This document shows, piece after piece, positions 12,500 through 24,617 of a DNA stretch of 64,000 bases. The notes under the pieces were generated by a model that saw nothing but the letters and a program-made list of their open reading frames with translations, was not told the origin of the DNA and did not search any database. Position 1 is the stretch's first letter. Every line of letters starts with the position of its first letter. The position numbers were made by a program, and so were the translations under genes. The stretch is from Mytilus trossulus (taxonomy: Eukaryota; Mollusca; Bivalvia; Mytilida; Mytilidae). The stretch covers positions 73,625,727-73,689,726 of the forward strand of contig NC_086379.1 of the NCBI RefSeq assembly GCF_036588685.1, written 5' to 3'.

Positions 12500-12771
12500 T
12501 CATTCAACTCCAATTTTCCAGTCTTCATGACTAAATATTATACCAAAGTATAACTGTTTGTCTGATGTTCCTCCCATTCCCATCCCTGCTAGCTGTGTGA
12601 TATTCAATTCCTCATTTATCTTCCAGTCAAATGTGACAGCTTTGTCTTGGACCTCTAAACTGACCCGTATCTTTCCACTAGACAAAACCTCCGTCTCCAC
12701 ATTTAACTTTGTGCCTTTTGTCAAATCAGGTAATTTGTTCTTCATTTCTTGACCATTTACAAATACACATC
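12500..12771 (-). CDS. CRLF3: CRLF3 coding exon 7 (last, with stop)
   Basis: 272 nt, residues 357-445 and the stop at 12500-12502. Acceptor TTTTTAAG. Contains CVFVNGQEMKNKLPDL, AVTFDWKI, LYFGIIF and a WKIGVE terminus, comparable to the WKVLVF end of human CRLF3 as remembered. A weak ATTAAA lies 55 nt past the stop (12445-12440); the true poly(A) site is not certain. Confidence 0.92.
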
Positions 12772-15700
12772 CTTAAAAAACAAACAAAAAATTAAAATAT
12801 CAAAAATACAAATGATAATCCATTATACATGATAAGCTACTAAACTGATAATGAACATACTGACAAAATATTAATATATCTTTAAACGTATGCTTATATA
12901 TTTTAAAAATTTGTCACTTGCGATGATGACATCGTTTTGATATGTTTGTTAGTTATATTGATTTGTAATTAAATTATCTCCATCTGCTAATAAATTGTCA
13001 TATGCAAGGTCAAGGATTCAATATGCAAGACCTTCAGGTAGTTTTCACAACAAAGAACATCTACATTTTTACTAAATATATTCCAAAGATCAATATTTAA
13101 TCTGACAGCTCAAAATGATTTTTCATTTTTACAAAAAGAACTATAAAGTGTGATCAAGTTAGGTCACTCAATTCGATCTTAAAATTGAAAATTAAGCAAC
13201 CCTTGCCCTTTCAAAAAATTCCTAGATTAACAAATACCTCTAGTTGTTAAAAAGACTGCATTTTCTCTCTGCAGAGTCGTTGTATCCTGATTGTCTATAG
13301 ATAATCCTACTCCATCAAGTGGAGAACTCTCTCCAGCATCCAGTAGTCTAAATGTAACAGAACCTCCAGCTAGGTAGCTATTGCTACTGGAGTATAATAC
13401 TTTTGTTTCACCTTCATTTGTCCTTGTAGCTGTCTTATTCTCATTACTTGTGTCATACTCAGGATCACAGATAGACCATTCTAAAAGTCAAATATTGAAA
13501 GGTAAAAGCAAATAAAAATGAGAACGTAAATAGGGATTATGTCAAAGAAACAACAACTCAACCATAGTTCAATGCACATGTTCCTTTAGGAAGAAAAAGA
13601 ATAAATAAGATAAAATAGCAGAAACATTTTCTATTAAATACACAAGCATACCAGTTTTGGCATTACCATTAAAGAAAAGAAATTGTATCATTTGATGATG
13701 CATTTACATTTTATTTTAAATCATTCTGATATCATATTTAACATTTTCAACTTAAAGTATGTATAATATGACTTTATTTTCAGAAATCAGCATAAATTCA
13801 TCAATTTCAAGACCCTATACTAGCACATATATCCTTTGTGGAAATTTAAAGAAAAACACTGATAATGTGGAGATCTGCGGTGTATGTGCTGATATCCTGC
13901 AAATACAAAGCTTCTACATTAATTAAACCCAAAAATGACAAACAATTTCATTTTCGGGTTTCTGTTGATTTTTTTTCTTCTCATATATGAAAACAAGAGT
14001 GCACATGCTGAAATGTCTTGACTAAATATTGTTATTATGTTGATAGTCCTAAATAAAAAGCTTTATTACAACTGTCACATAAACTTAACATTAACCAAGA
14101 AAACTAAAAATTGACCAATGAACCATGAAAATGAGGTCTAGGTCAGATGAACCATGCCAGACGGACATGTACAGCTAACAATTCTTTTAAGAAAAACAGG
14201 CCAAATCACAAAAATTTAACACTGACCAATGAACCACGAAAATGAGGTCAAGGTCAAATAAAACCTTAACATCTGACATATAGATCATAAAATATTTCCA
14301 TACACCAAATATAGTTGACCTATTGCATATAGTATAAGAAAATAAGGCCACTGAACCGTGAAATTGAGGTTACGGTCAGATGACGCCTGCCAGCTAGACA
14401 TGCTACATCTTAAAGTCTTTCATACACCAAATATACTAGACCTATTGCTTATAATATCTGAGATATGGACTTGACCCCCCAAAACTTAACCTTGTTCACT
14501 GTCTGAAGAACATGAGGACCTTGCAAGGTTCGCACATACCAAATATAGTTATCCTATTACTTATAATAAGAGAGAATTTAACATAACAAAAAAAAAACTT
14601 TTTTTCAAGTAGTTACTGAACCATGAAAATGAGTTCAAGTACATTGGACATGTGACTGACAAAATCTTTATTACATGAGGCATCTATATACAAAGTATGA
14701 AGCATCAAGGTCTTCCTCCTTCTTAAATACAAAGCTTTTTTAAGAAGTTAATGCTACTGCCGGATCACTATCCCTATGTCAAGCTTTCTGGGACAAAAGT
14801 CGCAGGCTCGGCAATAATCAGAAATTTAAGAAAACTTTTGTATACTGAAGCATACCATAATGTGGTATAGTTGTCATTGCAACTCTTGGTACACTCCAGG
14901 CACTCCATTTATTGCTGTTTTCACATCGACATCGAACACGGAAAGAATATGGCATGTTTGTACGTAGATGTCTGACTGTATGAGATGTGGCTGGTCCTTT
15001 GTATGAACTGTGGAATGTTACTGATTTACTGTCAAACTTTATACTGCCACTGGTAAACTCTAAACAGAAATCTCCTGGTTCTATTTCTTCATCAATCTAA
15101 CAAAAATAAATATTCTATATTACTTAGAGGAGAGATATGAAAACTTATAATTGTTGTCCTATATCCATGTACAAATACAAAATAGAAAAAGGTAAAAGTG
15201 GAAAAGAAATGAAACAACAAGATTTATAAAATCCTGAAAAATGTCTCAGTTAATTTTTTATATGTGCCAATAAAACCTGTAAAAGATGGGCAAACATCTT
15301 GCACAAAACAATTATCATGTAATTGTTCTTGTCCTGGATATGCATGAATTAATTGCCACTGAACTTTAGACACAATTTATCAATTAAACTGCTTCTAGAG
15401 CAATATACAAATTAAATGTATCAAGATACGACTTTAGATAGCAAACAATGGAAAAGAAAGTAAGTATTACACATTCTGAAATTGGTAAAAATTAAGTGCG
15501 TTTTTATGTTTTTCTAGTTTTACTTATCTTTCTTAGAATGTAGTTAAAAATTCCTGTTCCAGAACATGTCAGGATCTTTTATGTATGAAAATGAAATTGT
15601 TTCAAAAAAATTTCAGTATAAAATATTTTTTATTCTAAATTCCACCCCTGCTAATGAGTCAATGACATACTTCACTCCATTTAACAGTTAGGCCACCAGG

Positions 15701-18674
15701 TCTCTCTATAATATCAATAATCTGAACTGGAGCTCTTTCTAATATTCTGCCCTCCTGACTTATAAACTCTGCCAATTTCTCCTCTAATTCTGATGATACT
15801 TCTATACTAATGTAAGGCACATCTGGTAAACTGGGAACTTCTGGAATGCTGAAAGAGATGATTTTTTTTTTCAAAATTCAGTTCTACTGACTGGGTCATA
15901 TGTATGACATGCTTGCTACAACATATAAAGGTTTCTGGTTTGATCATATGCTTTTCATAAATACATGTACTGCATTATACATATATAATTATAATGTGTG
16001 GATTCATCATATTCATCAGATACCAGTTTTTTTAAGGTTTTGGGTGTAAAGGTGGACCACAGATTTAATGTTCAATGGAAGTACATATCTATCATTCATA
16101 TTATATAGTTGTACAGTAAAAACAGAGAATATTATATTATAATAAAGCCTTATATAATAAAATATGGGAATTTCTCACTACATTGAAGACCTGTTGGAGA
16201 CCTTCTGCTGTTGTCTTTTCTATGGTCAGGTTGTTGTCTCTTTGACACATTCCCCATTTCAATTCTCAATTTTATACTCTTTTACTTAACTTTTTATTTT
16301 TAAGATCATTTCAGGATAATTAAATTTTGTCATATTGATATACACCTTTAAAAGTTTCATTGGTTGAAGTTATAATTATCAGAACTGAAAGTATATAGGA
16401 ACATTATCAGGTCTTTAAAAGAAAAGCATAGGAACATTATCTGTATTTTTATTATATTGCTTGATTGAAGATTAAATAAATGCCCTATCAGCAAGGTTCT
16501 TACTGCCAGAAAGAGGCTAACCGATGCAAGCAATCATATTTCTATATCAGCATTATTCTTGTGGATGTACACCTTTGGAAAGATAATAATAAATATAATT
16601 ATATAGTCTAATATGTATAATCATGTAAGTACCTGCTAAGTGCTTTTATATCTGGATTGTCCTTGAATTTCACAAGACCCTCTATATTGTCGCCTGGATT
16701 GTTGTTTAAAAGTGCTTTACCTACAAAATATTTTAAAAACTTTGTTAGATTATAGATTATAGCAATAATGTTCTGCTATGTTTTCTTATCATTCTAGACT
16801 GACTATCACATTTGAATAAAAAAGACAGTTTACTATGGTAATTGGAAAGTATGAGTCTTCCAAAAGAATGTGATATGTGATGTCTACACACAATATGCAG
16901 AAATGGCAATGTTTTTGTTTGGTATGGGCAACCCCAAATCCTTGATTTAAAGTATATATGGCAATGAAGGAGAATAACTGTGTGTCCTGTAGAATGATCT
17001 GTGCATCATGATGCATGTTTGAAAGAATACTGTCCAGTTGATTGAATATGAGGAAAATTGGAATTGTCAATTAACATAATTAATGAACTGATATCTATCA
17101 GAAATTCAAATAGCAAGATCACAACTTCATGTAGTTTTACAGTGCTTATCCTGAAGGCTTTGCTAATTCACAATAAAATTGCTTAAATAAATGTACCAAT
17201 AAACTGATCAACTAGAAAAATATTTGAAAAAAGAGTCATCAACTTAAATCAAAAGTTGTAATATATGACAACAATAAGATTTCATGGGAGATAATCTAAT
17301 ATCTATGAATGATTTTTTTTCCACATGAACTAGTATTTTGACATTTATCTCCCTTTAAAACTTCAAGCAAATATATTCTAGAATAAAAACATATTTCTAT
17401 GGGTGTTTCAAATATTGATTTAACCATTTCCTAAGAAAAAGTTATCAAATATTTAGAAAACTTTAAGTTGGACATTATTATAGCAATAAAATAAAAATAA
17501 AATAATCTTCTTATTTGAGATCTACATTAGTCTTATAATTTGGTTATTTTATGTATAACAAAAAAAAAATATGAAAAGGTCTTGATTAATTGAGTATAAT
17601 TTTCACATTTCATACTTGGTCAATTAGAGCAATGTATTAGCATTTAATTATGATCATGATACATAATATTCTTACCATCCTGCATAATTCTGGCTGCTGC
17701 TGCTAAACTCTGATTAATGACATCTTCACACTGTCGTAATGGCTCTAATGCTTCATTAGCTATTGACTCCACTTTTGACAGTAGATGTGTTAGCCTCTTG
17801 TTGATATTTTCTATCACATTTTCTTTGACTTTGTCGAAGTAATCAGTCAGATTTTGGCAAGATTCTGTTTTACTATAGCGAATCTGAAAAGATTTAAAGG
17901 AAATTATATATACATACATAAGTTTTTGAAAAATTTCTAAACCATTTAAAACTTGTGTACTGTATGGATTCCTATTGAAAACATAAAATAGCATTGGATT
18001 GTTTAAATTGAATCTAGTGCTTCTGGGTTTTCTTCTTATTTGCATATAGTCTGCTAAAGATCAAATTTTGTATTTAGAAAAGAGGTCTTATCTCAAATTA
18101 TCATATATTAAGGACAATATTGACTTGTCAGTTGGGTCCAAGGACACAGTTATCGCCCTTTGGTTTTCATTGTCTACAAATATTGTCCATAGTGTAAACA
18201 GTGTATAACTTGCATATTTTGTTTGATAAATTTTTCCAATTTATTTCTTGATATTAAATGCATGATATATTAAGTAGGGGGATGTTATTACATGTCGAAA
18301 AAATTTGGGTGCTGAATCTTTATGTTAAGTAGTGAATTAGTCCAGTTCTAAAAGGTCAAATTTTATCACGTCTGAAGCTGTCAAACTGACTTTTACACCC
18401 CTTTAACACAGAATTGTCAATATTTTGAGTTAGAGCTGGTAGAATTTCTATAATTTTAATATTATTGGTCTCACTGGTAGTACACTTCACTGTAAAACAT
18501 CTACAGTAAGTTAGTTTACACTATTTCTTGTCAATTGTATAGATAAATGCTTCCTTGATATAATACCTGATCCTGGGCCTCTTGTAAGGGAGGTAATAAC
18601 TCTGTCAGCTGAGCCCTCTGGCTGTGAGCTATGTCCATGACATCTATCAAATTCTGTATAAGTTCTTGTGTCAT
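12500..18674 (-). CDS. CRLF3: Cytokine receptor-like factor 3 (CRLF3), complete, 7 coding exons
   Basis: Joining 18674-18567, 17883-17676, 16720-16633, 15848-15671, 15096-14856, 13480-13238 and 12771-12500 gives 1338 nt, 445 residues plus stop, with all junction phases agreeing; human CRLF3 is about 442 residues. Order: N-terminal coiled coil (about 15-115), a linker with IPEVPSLPDVP (136-146), a fibronectin III domain (about 175-268) starting at PVQIIDIIERPGG and holding the cytokine-receptor box WSAWS at 258-262 (WSPWS in human, from memory), then a C-terminal SPRY-like region (276-445) with VFVNGQEM, VTFDW and LYFG. There is no signal peptide or membrane segment, as expected for this family. 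CRLF3 has been linked to neuroprotective erythropoietin-like signalling in insects and to platelet formation in mammals; its job in molluscs is unknown. The start is the only in-frame Met fitting the family's N-terminus. Divergent from the membrane protein gene that begins 13 kb away. Confidence 0.93.
13238..13480 (-). CDS. CRLF3: CRLF3 coding exon 6 (C-terminal domain)
   Basis: 243 nt, residues 275-356 shared at both ends. Acceptor ACTTTTAG, donor GTATTT, phase 1 in and out. Contains VLYSSSNSYLAGGSVTFRLL and GVGLSIDNQD, corresponding by eye to the region after the FN3 domain in human CRLF3. Confidence 0.9.
13985..14815 (+). mobile_element. Element B, copy 2, in CRLF3 intron
   Basis: Same structure as 5850-6870: GAGTGCACATGCTGAAATGT at left, GACCAATGAACCATGAAAAT modules, and a decayed terminal hairpin CTGGGACAAAAGTCGCAG then GCTCGGC. 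Antisense to CRLF3, between exons 5 and 6. Confidence 0.7.
14856..15096 (-). CDS. CRLF3: CRLF3 coding exon 5 (FN3 with WSXWS box)
   Basis: 241 nt, residues 195-274. Acceptor TTGTTAG, donor GTATGC, phase 1. Encodes the second half of the FN3 domain with PYSFRVRCRCEN and WSAWSVPRV; the WSXWS box sits at the expected G-strand position. A dispersed repeat (13985-14815) ends about 40 bp from its donor. Confidence 0.92.
15671..15848 (-). CDS. CRLF3: CRLF3 coding exon 4 (linker and start of FN3)
   Basis: 178 nt, residues 136-194, from acceptor CTTTCAG to donor GTATGT. Contains IPEVPSLPDVP and RAPVQIIDIIERPGGLTVKW, the first strands of the fibronectin III domain. Phase 2 in, 0 out. Confidence 0.92.
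16190..16275. repeat. Dispersed repeat fragment in CRLF3 intron
   Basis: Has CATTGAAGACCTGTTGGAG and GTTGTCTCTTTGACACATTC, a mussel repeat module. Confidence 0.55.
16633..16720 (-). CDS. CRLF3: CRLF3 coding exon 3 (linker)
   Basis: 88 nt between acceptor TTTTGTAG and donor GTACTT; codes GKALLNNNPGDNIEGLVKF and the rest of the linker, residues 106-135. The phase (1 in, 2 out) matches both neighbours. Too short to appear as a long ORF. Confidence 0.88.
17676..17883 (-). CDS. CRLF3: CRLF3 coding exon 2 (coiled coil)
   Basis: 208 nt, residues 37-105 plus one base. Acceptor TTTTCAG precedes IRYSKTES; donor GTAAGA follows, phase 1. The sequence is heptad-like and Glu/Lys/Leu rich (KRLTHLLSKVESIANEALEP), aligning by eye with the helical N-terminal half of CRLF3. 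Confidence 0.9.
18127..18497 (-). mobile_element. MITE D, truncated copy in CRLF3 intron 1
   Basis: Matches by eye the inverse of 52665-53034, from GGTCCAAGGACACAGTTAT to GTCTCACTGGTAGTACAC. The outer 90 bp of the far end is missing. Confidence 0.75.
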
Positions 18675-18682
18675 CTTCGATT
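18567..18682 (-). CDS. CRLF3: CRLF3 coding exon 1
   Basis: Codes residues 1-36, beginning MTQELIQNLIDVMDIAH. The ATG is at 18674-18672. A splice acceptor (T-rich tract then GCAG) ends at 18683, so 18682-18675 is 5' UTR and at least one non-coding exon lies upstream. Donor GTATTA follows 18567, phase 0. Confidence 0.88.
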
Positions 18683-20390
18683 CTGCAAAAAACAGTGAGC
18701 TGATTAGTGAGCACATATTATAAATATACATCCTTTAAAACACTACAATAAAAAGGTATTCGTTAGGATTTTGTCATTCAAAACAAAGACAATATAGGAC
18801 TACAAAGTTTGACCAGTTTATATCCCTTGGTTAATTGAAAAAAATTTAATAGCCATGCCTCTTAAGCAGACACATTCTAAAGTAGTATTTGCAAAAAGAA
18901 CCAACAAAATAAATATATATTACATACTTTTACCTAAATTTTTACCAAATCAATAATGCACAAATCAATAGGTCATCTAACATCATTCAGCATAACAGAA
19001 GTTAACTCTAATTATGCATATGAACCCCTATCAGGAAGGCTAGTAAATTAAATTATTAGATGTCCAATGCCTTATTTCCTTCTCTCTCGGTGTGATCTCA
19101 GTGTAATGTGAATGCTGCCATTTTGTTTATTTACGTCTGTGATGAAGTCCCCAATAACAGTAAAACAATCAATAAAAAAAAAAAATCGGCAAAATTTTCC
19201 AAAAAATTTTATTGTACAAATTAACTCAAAATCGTTCAATTTTTTTTTTATGTCATGTTTTGAATTCCTGCATTTGCACAGAAATCTACATGTACGTCCT
19301 TTTTCCTGTCTGGTTTATATAAAACTTTGAGTAAAATATATATCTATCAGTCTGATATAAAACTAAAACTAAAATCCCTAACAACCATGACAACAGAACC
19401 AAAATCGGAAACGTTACGATATTTCCGTTTCTTTTTTTAACAAATATTTAAGTTACAAAAAAAAAATTCATACAGACTTTGTCCCCATTTACAGGTAATG
19501 CCTGCCTCATATTAGGGCTATTCAAAACTGGTGTAAATTTAAGGGTTATTCGTCCTTCCTTGCAATTTGCAGTTTCAGAAATCTAAAGAATCATGGATAA
19601 TTTCATTGTTCGTACCCCTAATTGAAAATAACATGTCATTAGTTGAATTATCATTGTTTAAGACATTTTAACCAATCACGACGTTTTGTTGGACACTTTC
19701 GAAAATATTAACCAGGATGCATTAGATTCTGAAACGGCGAATTGAATAAAAATTAATTATTCCACATCACATGATAACATTTCACCCAATAGAATTGTTT
19801 GAAATATATGTAAGGTATAATAATAACTTTTTGTATAATTATCATATTTTAATGAAACTGTAGCCAATAAAGGAAACTTTTCAGACTTTTCAGAGTAGCA
19901 GACAACACTATCATGATCTCCCGTATTTCAAAACAATTAATGAAGGACAACAACAAAAGGCTTTTGTTATGGAAGATGTAGTCAATAAACACTGCATAAG
20001 AATATCATAAAAAGTTTACCGATTGAATATAAGTGTCGTGTCAGATTATTCAGGGGACAGAATTTCGATGATGGAGGCTGCCATTAATATGAAAGTGCTA
20101 AAAACAAGAAATATAAATCCGGTTACGAACCCAAATTAACCGTGTAACTTTCCAGCTATATAGTTTTACATCTTCTGATACCACATAGCACGGACTGCTC
20201 TCAACAAATTGAAGATTAAATCAGAGGAGAATAAATTACTTTAACAAACGCATTAGTTTTAAACTGAGACTACTATGTGTTATAGTAGTCCCAGTTTTAA
20301 ATGAATCAAGTACGGTATAATAAATGATCATAGATGAAAAACTAGTATGAGTAACAGCTCAGCAGGATAAATATCTTTAGTATATATACT
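18683..20390. other. CRLF3 upstream region
   Basis: Must hold the non-coding first exon(s) and promoter of CRLF3, since coding exon 1 begins with a splice acceptor. A minus-strand donor candidate (CGGTAAAC) is near 20018; no promoter motif can be named. No other gene seen. Confidence 0.4.
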
Positions 20391-20391
20391 G

Positions 20392-20470
20392 AGTATAGAA
20401 AGTCCCTGTACTGAAGTCGTATAGAAAGTCCCTGTACTGAAGTCGTATAGAAAGTCCCTGTACTGAAGTT
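20392..20470. repeat. 26-bp tandem repeat, 3 copies
   Basis: Unit GTATAGAAAGTCCCTGTACT plus GAAGTC, starts at about 20393, 20419 and 20445. Related sequence occurs at 26327-26400. Confidence 0.85.
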
Positions 20471-20954
20471 GTCATTTTTGAGAGCCAATATACTATCCAA
20501 ATATCTAAAAGTGTTATTAAATTTTTGTATCAGATGTTGTTTAGATGGGTCTTCGCTAATTTTAGTTATATATTGTAACCCATAACAATGTTTTATCTGC
20601 GCTGGCACCTGTATATATGCTATATGTTAACACCTGTAACATATGATTTTAAAAGAGCACATTTTGGATGACACAATTTTAATTTCAATATATTCGTGTG
20701 ATGAGTCAACAGAATCTTTACGGATTATCCATCATAGATGTAGATGTATAGAACATAGAAATGAGTGGTGTACAGTTAATCCCCATTGGAATTCCGATAG
20801 CTTCTTGTCGATATAAGGAATTTCAATAGAGCGAACAAAAACGTTATCTAGAAGAAGAAAAATCAAGGGCAATCATATAGTATAAAAGCAGGTCCAATTA
20901 AAATAGTTATTTTGTTAACATTCTCTTCTATTTTTTTTTCATAGATTACCTTAG

Positions 20955-21065
20955 CCGTATTTGGCAAAACTTCTAGGAATTTTGGTCCTGAATACTCTCC
21001 AACTTCGTACTTTATTTGGCTTTTTAACTTTTTGGGATTCGAGCGTCACTGATGAGTCTCAATGT
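20955..21065 (-). repeat. Element E fragment, inverted
   Basis: CGTATTTGGCAAAACTTCTA and GAGCGTCACTGATGAGTCT are reverse-oriented pieces of the repeat seen at 24207-24611. Confidence 0.65.
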
Positions 21066-21114
21066 TATACTGGCCTATTACTGGTATATAATTGAATTGA
21101 GTTGACGATTGAAG

Positions 21115-21260
21115 GGTGAATCCAGTCATTTTAAAAGGGGTCCCAACCCAGAGTAAAGAGGGGGTGTTCCAACTATATGCTCCCATTCAAATGCATTGAA
21201 CGTCAAAAAGGGGGTTTCAACCCCCGCCGGACCCCCCCCCCCCTGGTTCCGACAATGAGA
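21115..21260. repeat. G/C-run dispersed repeat
   Basis: Contains AAAAGGGGTCCCAACCCAG, GGGGGTTTCAACCCCCGCC and a run of 13 C. Palindromic and MITE-like; boundaries unclear. Confidence 0.45.
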
Positions 21261-21721
21261 TTCCGTTACCTCGAGCTTTTAATTTAAAACCTTTGGTGAA
21301 CTGATTGATATTTTTGTCTCAGATACTCATTTTTTATTAGCTTTGAAAAATGCTTCGAACTAACTGTCAGGGACTGCGAGTAATCTCAGAACTATACTTA
21401 GTGTAGTGGGAATGCCACGTCCGGTCAGTGTATTTGTTACATGTTTTCTGCTTTATGTATCTATTCGGTGAGTTAAGCTCCTTTTCCATTGATTTTTGTA
21501 GTATGTTCATATGTTGTACTGTTACTCTGTCTTATAGAGGTTAAGGGAGTCGCCCAAAACATGTTTAATTCTCTGTATGCCTGTCCATTGTTAGGAGCTA
21601 TGTTTTTATTTTTTTGCTCAATGTCTGTCATGTTTTTATGTAAATGGTCTTGTTATGAATTATGCCATTAGTTTACCATGTTTTTTTTCAAGGAGATATA
21701 ACCTCCTTGGTTTTCTTTAAT

Positions 21722-22700
21722 TTGAATCAACTATTCGGGATCCACATCAAAAACAGCAAAGGAGTAGGTCCACTAAGACCCCTTTTTTGCCCCAAAATAT
21801 AGCAGTTTTACAAAATTGTTAAAATATTTACTTTAAGTAATTTATTGGACAGGAGAAAGCTTCTGCTACATAAATATGGGCTGTTTTTTGACAATACGAT
21901 GTACATATATCGAGTACTAGCATCATTAAGTCATGCTAAATGACTGAAATCTTCACAATTCTAGCATTTTGGTTAAAATTTAGACGGTTTCCTTGTAAAA
22001 CGAAAGTGGCCGAATTCGTGTTCATCTAAAATATTTTAATATAAGTTGTATTTGATGATAATCCATAACATATATAAAGGTTGGGGATGAACACGGATGC
22101 GGCCACTTTCATTTTTGACAAAAACCATCTGAAAAGTGAAATTTTTTGGCATATTTGATAAATTTTTCATATTAAAGCTTAAATCGGAGCGTTTTTAATG
22201 ACTAAATTAGTTAAAATCTTTTACATAAACTAATTGAATCAAATAAAATAGACACTTAAGTGTTTAAAAAGTGGTCAACATCTTTCGTCAGATGAACTTG
22301 ATATTTGAGGCCAAAATCGGTCCTTACCGGACCTACTCCTTTCACAAATTGAAAAAGTTCAGAGAAGAGCAGCACGCTTCACATACAACCGCTTCCATAA
22401 CACCAGCTCAGTTACTGAAACGATGACCGACCTCAATTGGTAGCCACTTGAAATTATGTGTTTACGATACAGACTTGTCGTCTTTTACAAACTTATACAC
22501 GAAATTGTTGCAGTCCTTACACACAACTTTTTGATCTCACTAGACGATAGAACCAGACATAGAAATCCACACTCATTTATGCAAATACAAACATCTTAAG
22601 ACAGTTATAAATACTCATTTTATCAACGAACAGTTATAAATTGGACTCATCTGCCATAACAAATAGTATCATGCAGTACAGTAGAGGGATTCAAGAGTAT
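21722..22700 (+). pseudogene. LINE reverse-transcriptase 3' relic, split by MITE F
   Basis: 21735-21757 reads IRDPHQK and 22346 onward reads IEKVQRRAARFTYNRFHN then SSVTETMTDLNW, the conserved end of LINE reverse transcriptases ('WDPHxxxxIxxIEKVQRRAARF'). Stops and frameshifts follow. The two halves join if 21758-22342 is removed. Confidence 0.75.
21758..22342. mobile_element. MITE F, 585 bp, TIR AAAGGAGTAGGTCC
   Basis: Left end AAAGGAGTAGGTCC, right end GGACCTACTCCTTT; inner termini also correspond. Inserted within a LINE relic. A second right end lies at 25376-25460. Confidence 0.85.
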
Positions 22701-24206
22701 GATCTCGGAATCTGCTCTCATCCCCATATTCTATCCCTACCTATTCTGTTAACAAATGTACATGTATATAGTTTTCTCTAAATTTCTTTTTCATTTTTCA
22801 TTTTTCATTTTTTAATTTAATTTTTTAATTTTATTACTTTTTATTTTCTTGCTGTAATGTTAATTTTAATTTTATAGTCGATGCCCGCGAGAAACCTACA
22901 GAAGAAGAACAAAAGAAATTTCTGATATTTAGCTGACTTTACGATATTGGATTTTCTCATTGTTGAAGGCATTCTAACTTTAGAGTAGTTGTCTCATTCG
23001 GCAATCAAAACACATCTCTTTTAGTTTTTATATCAGTAAGATGCAGTGTTTCTGACTTGCATTGTCTAATTGGAAATCCATCAGACACCATCCTTATTCC
23101 TGTAGACTCCAAAAAATAAACAAATCATCTCATCAACTCACTTTTAAACACCAATACATCTTTCCGTTTACAATACCGCAATGAAACACGCTACATACTC
23201 CACTTGTCCTGTCTAAATCTGTTGACTTCTTTAGAAAACCTTTTAATTAAAAAAACAACACTTTTAAAGTTCGTTCAACTGCCCAATACCAAACATTTTG
23301 TACAGTAGCACTGGTATTTCTTATTTTAATTTGTTGAATATTTTTTTATAGGCCTCGCATGTCACAGTAAATAATCAGCAGCCTGCTGATGGTTTATTTC
23401 ATACTTTAAGAATTAAGAACATCATACAATTATTAAAAGCAATCAGTATATTAAAAGCTCCCAAATTAGTTATATCATGGCAAGGATTTGTATAGTTAGA
23501 CATACAAACTATACAAATCCTTGGTTATATATATACTTTTATATATAATTGATTGTAAGATGCTGTTATATTAGATTAGCGAGTAATAGCGACTTTCAGA
23601 CTATATATGATTTTTATAAACGGTAATGTTATAATATATTTGGAGAATTTTTTTATAAAATCACTGAAATGTTCAAGATCTTTTTTACAGATTCTATGGT
23701 GAAATTCTGTGAATTTGTAAAAAAAAAAAAAAATCTTTGTTATTTATTAATATAATTAGCAAGTGTCTCTTCAAAATTTCAATCATGGTATCTATGATGA
23801 GTTTATTCACAACATGCAAAGCTCTATACACTATCCAAAGAATGACATTCTTGATACTAGGTGCGCTTTTCTATAGATTTACCATTACAAGGAACGCTAA
23901 CTATTTTAAATTTGAAAGGCATTGGTGATTCAATCGTGAAGTGAGTGCCTGACTAATCGAATTATACAGAGAATATCCATAATCATCTCTGGTCAACTTT
24001 GCCTGAGCATATTTCTAACATTAGTTCCTTTTTTTAATTATCAAACAGTTTAAACTTATTACGACGGGGAAAGGAATGTATATTTTAAAACTCAACAGAA
24101 CCGAAGCATCGATCACTTAATATTTTGAAAGCAATGAAAATCATTTGGTAAATAAAATAATGAGTAATCAGAAATTAATATATTCTTCAACATTGTTAAT
24201 AAACGT

Positions 24207-24611
24207 CAAAGGTACCAGGATTATAATGTTTTACGCCAGACGCGCGAGCGTTTCGTATACATAAGACTCATCAGTGACGCTCGTATCAAAAAAAGTTATA
24301 TGCCAAACAAGTACCATGAAAGTTGTAGAGCATTGAGGACCAAAAATACCTAAAAGGTTGTGCCAAATACGCCTAAGGTAATCCAGAGACATATATATGT
24401 ATATATGTCTCTGGGTAATCTAAACCTGGGATAAGAAAATCCTTAGTTTTTCGAAAATTCAAAGTTTTGTAAACAAGAAATTTATATAAAAAAAAAAATT
24501 AAAAAAAATACTAGTTATTGATATTCATGTGAACAACCGAAGTGCTGATTGCTGGGCTGGTGACATCCTCGGTGACGAAACGTCCACCAGCAGTGGCACC
24601 TACCCAGTGGT
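24207..24611 (+). repeat. Element E, longest copy
   Basis: Runs from TACCAGGATTATAATGTTTT through GACTCATCAGTGACGCTCGT, GTTGTGCCAAATACGCCTAA and GACGAAACGTCCACCAGCAG. I recognise it as a widespread bivalve repeat; fragments at 20955, 37540, 60540 and 62110. Confidence 0.75.
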
Positions 24612-24617
24612 TTAAGG

